A DNA stretch of 18,083 bases from positions 1 to 18,083 of the forward strand of contig JALEIO010000099.1 of the NCBI GenBank assembly GCA_022769845.1, read 5' to 3'. The number at the start of each line of letters is the position of its first letter. Position 1 is the stretch's first letter. Made by a program: the position numbers and the translations under genes. Origin of the DNA: Oscillospiraceae bacterium. Lineage in GTDB: Bacteria > Bacillota > Clostridia > UMGS1810. The notes under the pieces were generated by a model. That model was not told where the DNA came from. It saw nothing but the letters and a program-made list of their open reading frames with translations, and did no database searches. Positions 1 to 6,152 of this stretch are shown here, piece by piece.

Positions 1-10
1 AATTAACTAT

Positions 11-38
11 GGATTTTCTGTTTAACTTGTGCTACAAT
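11..38 (+). promoter_or_regulatory. Weak candidate promoter upstream of the 104-137 terminator
   Basis: A TACAAT hexamer at 33-38 is a 5/6 match to the sigmaA -10 box and is preceded by TG at 29-30. No good -35 box exists at the right distance; GGATTT at 11-16 is the nearest. If the promoter is real, transcription would start near 45 and stop at the terminator ending at 137, giving an RNA of about 90 nt. A second hairpin, GGAAATTTG (61-69) with CAAATTCC (81-88) and one bulged A, would lie inside that RNA. It could equally be chance AT-richness downstream of an unseen gene. Confidence 0.25.
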
Positions 39-103
39 ATACTCGTATATTCATATACATGGAAATTTGTTTATCATAATCAAATTCCACTCCATCTTTT
101 TTT

Positions 104-137
104 GCCTCTTGCCCGGATTTGCAAGAGGCGTTTTTTT
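104..137 (+). terminator. Rho-independent terminator, plus strand
   Basis: A perfect 9 bp stem, GCCTCTTGC (104-112) with GCAAGAGGC (121-129), encloses an 8 nt loop and is followed by G and a run of seven T (131-137). The minus strand has A's, not T's, after the stem, so it works only rightward. It must terminate either a gene to the left of the window or a short RNA starting inside it. It cannot belong to the minus-strand two-component genes. Confidence 0.85.
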
Positions 138-240
138 ATAACATAGGAAATTGCGCGCGAGAAGTGCGCAATACGCTTGTTTCAAAAAAGTGAACCATAC
201 AGCCCCCCAAGATTGGGTTAGGGGGCTGAGGCGTAAAAAA
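129..240. repeat. Structured intergenic repeat, copy 1
   Basis: First of two tandem copies with a period of about 112 bp. It opens with a T-run followed by ATAACATAGGAAATTGC. Hairpin 1 is ATTGCGC (150-156) with GCGCAAT (166-172). A shared ...GCTTGTTTCAAAAAA linker follows. Hairpin 2 is CAGCCCCC (200-207) with GGGGGCTG (221-228), with AAGATT in the loop. The copy ends in the short element GCGT-AAAAA-ACGC (231-243), which leads straight into copy 2. No protein-like reading frame explains it. It resembles small dispersed intergenic elements, but I cannot tell from one window whether it recurs in the genome. Confidence 0.75.
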
Positions 241-352
241 CGCTTTTTTATAACATAGGAAATTGCTCTTTTTGAGTGAGCAATTTTGCTTGTTCAAAAA
301 AAGCGCACCCCCACCCCTCAAGATTGAGGGGAGGGGGTTGATGTGTTATTAT
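241..352. repeat. Structured intergenic repeat, copy 2
   Basis: Second tandem copy. The segment ATAACATAGGAAATTGC at 250-266 repeats the one at 138-154. Hairpin 1 is AAATTGCTC (260-268) with GAGCAATTT (277-285). Hairpin 2 is the long C-rich/G-rich stem 307-319 with 326-338, again with an AAGATT loop. Arm sequences differ from copy 1 but pair equally well, so structure is conserved over sequence. A third copy of the boundary motif (GCTTTTTTAT) appears at 353-362, so the array is framed by the same short direct repeat three times. Hairpin 2 of this copy also serves as the terminator for the response regulator gene. Confidence 0.75.
296..338 (-). terminator. Rho-independent terminator of the two-component operon
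   Basis: Read on the minus strand, a 13-position stem (338-326 with 319-307: 12 pairs plus one A-A mismatch) encloses a 6 nt loop. Four bases (GCGC) and then a run of seven T (complement of 302-296) follow. It starts 38 bp beyond the stop codon of the response regulator at 376, the expected place. The terminator is contributed by the second intergenic repeat copy. Confidence 0.8.
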
Positions 353-375
353 GCTTTTTTATTATGGGAAAAAAT

Positions 376-1050
376 TTATTCAAAATATTTGGTTATTTTA
401 AGCTCTTTTGTAATTTTTATAAGTTCTCTTATGTTTTTACAGTCCATTTTCTGGGACATTCTTACAATCTGAGAGCGCACGGTATTTTCGGTTACAAAGC
501 GTTTTTCGGAAATCTGACGGTATGAAAGACCGTCGCACAAATCCTTTAAAACCTCAATTTCGGACTTTGTAAGATTTTTGAGCATTGTTATAAAATAAAG
601 GAGTGATTTGTTTTCGTTTGTAAGGTTTATTCCGCCTTCAAGAATTCTGTTTTCAAGCTTGGACTTTTCCTGTTCAACACAATAGTATCGGCTTTTTATG
701 CAGCTTACAAGCTCTGTATCCGATATGGTTTTGGTGAGAAAATAACTTGCGCCGTTTTCAAGTGAGCGGAAAAGATTTGCGTCGGTATCGTGCATTGTAA
801 GAATTATAATTTTTGTTTTCGGACTGATTGTGCCTGCAGCGGATAGTATCATAAATCCTGCTTCGTAATGTTCAAGCTGTAAATCAAGCAGAAGTATATC
901 GGGCTTTACATCTGCCAAAAGAGCTTTACATTCCGTTATGTTTGAGGCGCTTCCGACAAATTCCAAATCCTTATCGTTTTCAATAACGTTTTTGTAGTAT
1001 TTTCGGATTGTAATTTCGTCGTCGCACACTGCAACCGTGATTTTACTCAT
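376..1050 (-). CDS. NarL/LuxR-type response regulator
   Basis: A 224-residue two-domain response regulator acting in the cytoplasm. The receiver domain (about 1-120) has the acidic pair D10/D11, the phospho-acceptor D56 (in LLLDLQL), the switch threonine T85 (ILTMHD) and the conserved lysine K107. The C-terminal part (about 158-215) is a LuxR-type helix-turn-helix starting LTKSEIEVLKDLCDGLSYR, with TENTVRSQI in the recognition helix region. Family knowledge: phosphorylation by a partner kinase at D56 drives dimerisation and DNA binding. The start overlaps the stop of the upstream kinase gene by 4 bp (ATGA arrangement), so the pair is co-transcribed and translationally coupled. The target is not shown; the divergent glycan operon starting at 2728 is the obvious candidate (inference). 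Receiver and HTH residues are intact. Confidence 0.93.
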   Translation of the reverse strand: MSKITVAVCDDEITIRKYYKNVIENDKDLEFVGSASNITECKALLADVKPDILLLDLQLEHYEAGFMILSAAGTISPKTKIIILTMHDTDANLFRSLENGASYFLTKTISDTELVSCIKSRYYCVEQEKSKLENRILEGGINLTNENKSLLYFITMLKNLTKSEIEVLKDLCDGLSYRQISEKRFVTENTVRSQIVRMSQKMDCKNIRELIKITKELKITKYFE

Positions 1051-2543
1051 TTTTCGTTATTCACTCCTTCGTTTATAATGGGAAATAATAGCGTTGTGGT
1101 TGTATATTCGCCGTATTTGCTTTTTATGGATATATGACCGTTATATGCCGATATTGCCATTCTTGAAAAGTTAAGCCCTATTCCAAAATGATAATTTCCG
1201 TGCTTGGTAGAATTGAACAACCCGAAAAGCTGCTTTAGCATAGCCCGTTTAATGCCTACGCCGTTATCGGTTATTTTAAGCTCGGCGCTTCCCGGCTCGC
1301 AGTAAAGCACAGCCGATATTTCGCCGTTGTCCGTTCCTTTAAGGTTTATTGCTTCTATTGAATTCTGAAATACATTTAAAAGAACCTCCGAAAGATGTTC
1401 CTTATTCATTTTTACATATATGGTATCGTAAGGAATGTCAAGCTTGATTTTTATGTTGCCGCTGTGCAGTGAGTTTGCGGTTTTTATAATACATTCCGAA
1501 AGATTTACAATTTCGTTCTCTTTGCTCTTTGAAAACGAAATCATTTTCATTGCCCGGCATACCGCTTCATACGAAATGGTGCTCGATTCTTTTATTGCCT
1601 TTAAGTTTGACACGGCAATATCGGGGTTATTGATTGCCTGCTCGGATAGCTGCGAAATTCCCCAAAAAGAATTTTTGTATGCGTGAAAAAGCATAAGCGT
1701 ATTTTTGTTCAGGTTTTTTATCATACGTTTGTTTATGCTTTTTGTTCCCGAAAAGAATTTTATTGGCTTTGTGTATATCAGGGCTACGCTTACAAAAAGA
1801 ATGGCAAACATTATGATTAGAGTGATAAGAAACGGACGTCTCATCAAAATTTGGTTGTATATATCGCCCGAAACGTTCGGAAAGCAAAACTCATCCAAAT
1901 TCCAGGGAGCCATATATTTTGTCGGTAATACAAAAAGAATCATAACTTCAAATACATCTATAAGCAAAAGGTTTATCATTGTTATATTTATGCAGAATCT
2001 TTTATACGAAATATGCGTAATTTTGTAATTCTGAATAATGCAGTAAATGGGTGCAAGCAGCGAAATAAATATCAGCAAACAGGAAAAACCTTTTATTATG
2101 TATTCTATAAACTCATATGCATTGTACCCAAAAATTGTGCGGTTATATGTGTTAAGCATTATAATGTATTTTACGTCGGAAAGGTTTATAACCATAAAAA
2201 CAACAATAACCGCACACCAGATTATTCTTGTTATCCGTTTAAGCTTAACAACCGAGCACAGTATCATAAGGTCGGCAAAAAGAATTATTCCTACGCTTAA
2301 TACAATGCCCTTTACGATTGTATACGAGGACACATAAATTTTTATTACAGCCAGAAAAAACTTTATATCGGTTGAAAAAATAATGGGATACTGCAAAATT
2401 CTGGACATATGCGAAAATGCCAGAAATGAAAAAAATTCTATCCCGAGGTAGTGTATACAAATTGCAAGAACGATGTTGTTTTTATAATTAAATGCAATTA
2501 TAAGTAACAAAATCAAAGAGCAGAAAAATATGCACAAAAGCAT
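1047..2543 (-). CDS. Membrane sensor histidine kinase (GHKL, AgrC/LytS-like layout)
   Basis: A 498-residue sensor kinase. The first ~257 residues are very hydrophobic with about six or seven membrane spans (around 2-19, 23-45, 62-98, 107-121, 148-170, 185-206, 238-257), joined by short loops, with no large extracellular sensing domain. The phospho-accepting helix carries H287 in FHAYKN, giving the H-x-x-x-N pattern of GHKL-type kinases. The ATPase domain has an N box (N390/N394, NVFQNSIEAI), G1 box (D426-N-G-V-G430) and G2 box (G454-I-G-L). The start is supported by GGAGG at minus-strand positions equal to 2553-2557, 9 bases upstream of ATG. It forms an operon with the response regulator, which it presumably phosphorylates. 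The ligand is unknown; the many short loops suit sensing of a small molecule or membrane-associated cue (inference). Confidence 0.93.
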   Translation of the reverse strand: MLLCIFFCSLILLLIIAFNYKNNIVLAICIHYLGIEFFSFLAFSHMSRILQYPIIFSTDIKFFLAVIKIYVSSYTIVKGIVLSVGIILFADLMILCSVVKLKRITRIIWCAVIVVFMVINLSDVKYIIMLNTYNRTIFGYNAYEFIEYIIKGFSCLLIFISLLAPIYCIIQNYKITHISYKRFCINITMINLLLIDVFEVMILFVLPTKYMAPWNLDEFCFPNVSGDIYNQILMRRPFLITLIIMFAILFVSVALIYTKPIKFFSGTKSINKRMIKNLNKNTLMLFHAYKNSFWGISQLSEQAINNPDIAVSNLKAIKESSTISYEAVCRAMKMISFSKSKENEIVNLSECIIKTANSLHSGNIKIKLDIPYDTIYVKMNKEHLSEVLLNVFQNSIEAINLKGTDNGEISAVLYCEPGSAELKITDNGVGIKRAMLKQLFGLFNSTKHGNYHFGIGLNFSRMAISAYNGHISIKSKYGEYTTTTLLFPIINEGVNNEK

Positions 2544-2580
2544 AACAGAAAGCCTCCTCGAAGGGGAATATCACAAGATT

Positions 2581-2610
2581 AGTTTAACATATTCCAAACG
2601 CTTTTGTCAA
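2581..2610 (-). promoter_or_regulatory. SigmaA-type promoter for the histidine kinase/response regulator operon
   Basis: On the minus strand a perfect TTGACA (complement of 2605-2610) is separated by 18 bases from TAAACT (complement of 2581-2586), a 4/6 match to TATAAT. It lies about 40 bp upstream of the kinase start codon and faces it. The -35 box is unambiguous; the -10 box is less certain. Confidence 0.55.
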
Positions 2611-2630
2611 ATGCTACAAAAGGCTCGAAC

Positions 2631-2649
2631 AGTTGATTTTTTGTCAGCT
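2631..2649. promoter_or_regulatory. Imperfect inverted repeat between the divergent promoters (possible regulator site)
   Basis: AGTTGA (2631-2636) and TCAGCT (2644-2649) form 6-base arms with one mismatch around a 7-base spacer. The site lies between the two divergent -35 boxes and 13 bp upstream of the rightward one. LuxR/NarL-type regulators often bind short inverted repeats there. A direct repeat TTTTGTCA (2602-2609 and 2639-2646) also sits in this region. Short imperfect arms can arise by chance, so this is only a candidate. Confidence 0.25.
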
Positions 2650-2662
2650 TTGGGTATATTTA

Positions 2663-2691
2663 TTTACAATATTTTTTATTTGTGTTATATT
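2663..2691 (+). promoter_or_regulatory. SigmaA-type promoter for the glycan operon
   Basis: TTTACA (2663-2668) and TATATT (2686-2691) are each one base off consensus, with an ideal 17-base spacer. TG at 2683-2684 adds an extended -10. Transcription would start near 2698, leaving a leader of about 30 nt that carries the ribosome binding site (AAGGGAG, 2714-2720) of the first gene and leaves no room for a riboswitch. It faces the long rightward operon. Confidence 0.7.
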
Positions 2692-2727
2692 AGCGTTGAA
2701 GAAAGCGAAAAGAAAGGGAGAAAGTAA

Positions 2728-5700
2728 ATGAAAAGAATTGTGCTACTGTTTTGTGTGGTATATGTGGTTGCTGGGATGTTTGGTATTAGAGTGTTTGCGT
2801 CTGCAAATGACACTATGATTTTAAATGCCGCATCTATGGTAAAGATAAAAAAAGGTGATATAAATATTACAAACGTAAACGAAGACGGCGGCGGTGTAAT
2901 TTCAAATCTTGGGGGTAGCTCCAATGATGTTGAAAATCCTGTAGAGGCACTTTATTACCGTTTTGATTTGAGCGGTATAAACAGAGGAATTGTGAGTGCT
3001 CATATTTTGCAGAATGCCGAATCAAAGCCGTACAGCACACTTGCCGCAATATATGACTGTCCGGATAACAATCTTGAGAACGGTATGAATTATCAGAATG
3101 TTCCGAAGTCTTCTTTTGATAATATGATTACAAAATTCAGCATTACAAATCTTAACAATATTGACCTTACGCCGTTTCCGGGAGTAACAAAAAATTATAA
3201 TATTTCAATTGACGTGACAGAATATGTCAGGCAAAAAGCCGATAAGCAAAACGGTTTTACATTTATGATTTATCCGAAATACGACGGATCGATTTATAAA
3301 ATGACGTCTTCGCCGATAATTTATTTGGAGCTTGGTGAAGAAAATACCGACGCGCCGTCGGCAGAATTTTTGAGTAGTGAAACAAATTATTCGGACAAAG
3401 GAAATTTTGTTGAACAGATAAAGGCAAGCGATGCAAACGGTATAGGCGATATTGAGGTTTATCTCGGTGACTACAAGGTTGAAGGAACATTTTCAAATGA
3501 AGAAGATATTTACACCTTTACAGGTGCACCTCTTATATACGGACAATACAAATTGAAGGTTATTGTAAAGGATATTTATGGAAAATCAACAACCTTAAGC
3601 AAATATATCAATGTTTCAATGTCGCATGATATTATTGATCCCACAGCAGCTGCCTGCACAAGATGGGGAGATGAAAACCAATCCGGCGAGAAGTATGCTC
3701 CTGAGGGGAGACATTCGGCATATTGGATAATATCATCGGGCACAGAGGGCGAAACAAATGAGCTTGATTCTGATTACTGGAAAAAACCGACGGGCGCAGT
3801 GTATCATAAATTTGATATATCAAAATACATAGAAGACGGATATGCAATTAAAAAAGCATATATTATACAAAACGGTTCTATAGGCAGCGGAGTGTTTTAT
3901 GAGGCGAAAACAAACGATCTTGAAAATGGTGATAATTACCTAACAGCGCCAGAAATAAATCCTGATGGTTTTATTTCATATTTCAGTATGGGAAATGAGA
4001 GCAGCAATTATTTGAGTGAGGAAGATCGTGCGAATAAATTTCCCGGTGCAAGAAAAGGTGATAATTTTGCAGTGGATATTACCGATTATGTAAACAAAAA
4101 AATAACGTTTGGCGAAACGAGTTTTACAATGATAGAATACGCGCATTATACTGCGGATATTTACAGTGTTGGAAACTTTGCACAACTTTATGTTGAGTTA
4201 ACAGATAAGCCGGATATAAGTATTATTGATACTTCGGCAAGCGCATTTCAGAAAAGAGAATTTGAGGTTTTGGCAAAAGCAGAGCACGAAAGCGGGATTG
4301 AAAAAGTTGATTTTTATCTAAACAATACGCTTGCTGCAAGCGCAGTGTCCGAAACGGAAGGATATTATAAGGCGGTAATAAGTGGATTTGACGCCGGAAA
4401 TTATACGTTAAAGGCTGCTGCATCTGCAAAGGATGGTGGTCTGTATTTTGCAGAAAAAGATTTTGAAATAAAAAGAATATACGCTAATATTTCGGCAAAT
4501 GACAACAATGACGAAAAGGTAAAAATTTCAAAAGAAATATATCATGAATATACTTTTGACATTCCGGACGGGCTGGACGGAGAAATTGAAAAGGTATTCT
4601 ATACGCAGAATTCAAACAGCGTTTCAAAGGTTAGCACAATAACCATTTCTGACACTGAAAATTTTGTTAACGGAACACTTACAAACGCGTTGCCATTAGA
4701 TGGATATTATTTCGGAGCACCGAAAAATAACTGTTTTAATGTCGATATTACCGATATGGTTAAGAATAAAATATTAGGGAAAAAAAGCATAACGCTCAAG
4801 CTTGGAACAAATGATGAAAATGTCGAATACGAATTTAATTCAACGCCGGAAATTTATGTTCGATACAAAACAGAAAATTCTGATATTGACAGAATTTATT
4901 CAAAATCGGTTTTGGATACCGAATGTTTCAGTGAGGTATATGCGGGTGATAAGGTTTATCTTAAAATAAACGGCTTGACAACATTGAGCAATTTTACCTC
5001 TTCGCTTATTGATTTTAATGACTGCAATGTTTCGGCAAAGCGAAACGGATTGGATATTGATGAGTCAAAAATACTTTCAAACGGGGACGAAATTTATATA
5101 TCGGATGCTTATGGCAATGTTTTGAAAGAATATACAGTTATGGACAGTAATTATATTTCAGATATAAGTATAAGCATTGTTTACGGCAAATGCGAAGCAA
5201 ACGCATACGTCGATGTGGGAACGGAAAATATAGATGCAAAGCTTTGTGTTGCGGCTTATAAAAATGGTGCGCTTGTTGGAATCGGAGTTGGCGGATACAC
5301 AATCGTAAATGGTGCTTCAAGGCTTTCGGCAACTGTAACCTGCGAGGACGCAGATATTTTTAAAGCCATGCTTATAAAAAGTGATGATTTAAAACCATTG
5401 CAAAATACGGTTAGTAAAAAAAGGCAAAAAATTATTTTGAAATTTGACGATTTTTCAGTTTATACATACCCTTCGTATGAAAAATTGCGTCAGATTTTGA
5501 AAGAAGAAGGTATAACCGGAAGCATAGGAATTATAGTTTCGCCTATGGATAAAAGTTATGCTCCTGTAAGAGATGATATAAAAAACTACGATGTTAAATG
5601 GAATATTGCAAAACGCCTTATTGACCGCTGTAAGGCAGACGGCATAGAATTCTGGCATCATGGTTATTTACATAATGAATCTACTTACAGTACAAAATCA

Positions 5701-6138
5701 TATGAAGAACAGCTTGAGGATTTCAAAAAAGGCTATGATATTATGACAAATGATTTGGAAATTGAACTTGCATCATTTGGCTCTCCATACAATAATTCTA
5801 CCGATGTAACCATAAGGATGATTAAAGAAAATTTCCCGCAAATTAAAGTTCTTATGCTTGTTAACGGTAAATACGAAATTCCCAACGGAATGGTAAACTT
5901 GAATAAGTCGTGCCAGATGGAAACCTCGTCAAGCAAAATTGAAAGCGATATGTTTATTGAAAATTTTGATATGTGCAAAGATAAAGATTATATGGTTATT
6001 CAAACTCATCCGTGCAGTTGGGATACAAACTCCGGATATGACTCATGGAGTGAATTTAAAAAATGCATCAAGTATATGAAGGAAAACGGAGTTGTTTTTA
6101 TGACTCCAATGCAGTATTACGATTATATTACAAAGTAA
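2728..6138 (+). CDS. Secreted multidomain polysaccharide deacetylase-like protein A
   Basis: A 1136-residue exported protein. A signal peptide (about 1-26; K2/R3, hydrophobic core, cleavage near VFAS) is followed by DNRLRE/CBM96-like beta domains (about 27-205, 300-493 and a diverged third at 585-715). Ig-like domains (207-298, 495-583) lie between them. Then come a short beta module (720-805), a second module (808-890) of a kind seen at the ends of clostridial surface enzymes, and a NodB/CE4-related catalytic domain (900-1136). The catalytic domain shows KFDDF with D907/D908, H978-G-Y-L-H982 (HxxxH metal site), FGSPYN (1017-1022) and QTHP with H1094. This suggests metal-dependent removal of acetyl groups from an extracellular polysaccharide; the substrate is unknown. 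No LPxTG, SLH or membrane anchor is visible. It is the first gene after the promoter and is paralogous to the next gene. The DNRLRE assignments rest on the FDLS...DVTDYV pattern. Confidence 0.8.
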   Translation: MKRIVLLFCVVYVVAGMFGIRVFASANDTMILNAASMVKIKKGDINITNVNEDGGGVISNLGGSSNDVENPVEALYYRFDLSGINRGIVSAHILQNAESKPYSTLAAIYDCPDNNLENGMNYQNVPKSSFDNMITKFSITNLNNIDLTPFPGVTKNYNISIDVTEYVRQKADKQNGFTFMIYPKYDGSIYKMTSSPIIYLELGEENTDAPSAEFLSSETNYSDKGNFVEQIKASDANGIGDIEVYLGDYKVEGTFSNEEDIYTFTGAPLIYGQYKLKVIVKDIYGKSTTLSKYINVSMSHDIIDPTAAACTRWGDENQSGEKYAPEGRHSAYWIISSGTEGETNELDSDYWKKPTGAVYHKFDISKYIEDGYAIKKAYIIQNGSIGSGVFYEAKTNDLENGDNYLTAPEINPDGFISYFSMGNESSNYLSEEDRANKFPGARKGDNFAVDITDYVNKKITFGETSFTMIEYAHYTADIYSVGNFAQLYVELTDKPDISIIDTSASAFQKREFEVLAKAEHESGIEKVDFYLNNTLAASAVSETEGYYKAVISGFDAGNYTLKAAASAKDGGLYFAEKDFEIKRIYANISANDNNDEKVKISKEIYHEYTFDIPDGLDGEIEKVFYTQNSNSVSKVSTITISDTENFVNGTLTNALPLDGYYFGAPKNNCFNVDITDMVKNKILGKKSITLKLGTNDENVEYEFNSTPEIYVRYKTENSDIDRIYSKSVLDTECFSEVYAGDKVYLKINGLTTLSNFTSSLIDFNDCNVSAKRNGLDIDESKILSNGDEIYISDAYGNVLKEYTVMDSNYISDISISIVYGKCEANAYVDVGTENIDAKLCVAAYKNGALVGIGVGGYTIVNGASRLSATVTCEDADIFKAMLIKSDDLKPLQNTVSKKRQKIILKFDDFSVYTYPSYEKLRQILKEEGITGSIGIIVSPMDKSYAPVRDDIKNYDVKWNIAKRLIDRCKADGIEFWHHGYLHNESTYSTKSYEEQLEDFKKGYDIMTNDLEIELASFGSPYNNSTDVTIRMIKENFPQIKVLMLVNGKYEIPNGMVNLNKSCQMETSSSKIESDMFIENFDMCKDKDYMVIQTHPCSWDTNSGYDSWSEFKKCIKYMKENGVVFMTPMQYYDYITK
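2806..4476 (+). repeat. Paralogous beta-domain block, copy in protein A
   Basis: Encodes residues 27-583 of protein A (DNRLRE-like, Ig, DNRLRE-like, Ig). It aligns along its length with residues 312-872 of protein B (7086-8768). Shared landmarks include ALYYRFDLS, YDCPDN, FPGVT, TSSPI and WGDENQ in the same order. DNA identity is clearly diverged, with no long identical stretches, so the duplication is old rather than a recent recombination product. Confidence 0.75.
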
Positions 6139-6152
6139 AAGGAGATTTGAAA

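Noticed and set aside
9..146. 45-codon plus-strand open frame beginning at ATG 9
   Set aside because: It runs through the perfect terminator at 104-137, has no ribosome binding site, and its T-rich codons give low-complexity hydrophobic residues.
231..249. GCGT-AAAAA-ACGC hairpin followed by T's as an independent terminator
   Set aside because: The stem is only 4 bp and it falls on the junction between the two repeat copies, so it is better described as part of the repeat.
136..321. Minus-strand 61-codon open frame in the upstream region
   Set aside because: It lies entirely within the two structured repeat copies; its codons are the hairpin arms, it lacks a ribosome binding site and it crosses the minus-strand terminator.
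129..362. CRISPR array
   Set aside because: There are only two units of ~112 bp with no short identical repeats separated by unique spacers, and no cas genes nearby.
263..525. Overlapping short plus-strand open frames near the left end
   Set aside because: They overlap the repeat and the response regulator gene on the other strand, differ in frame, and lack ribosome binding sites.
2544..2727. Riboswitch or attenuator in the divergent intergenic region
   Set aside because: The leader after the predicted start is only about 30 nt on the plus side and about 30-35 nt on the minus side, too short for a folded aptamer.
6063..6152. Upstream ATG of protein B giving a 30-residue extension
   Set aside because: It begins inside gene A, has no proper ribosome binding site, and would bury the clear signal peptide that starts at 6153.
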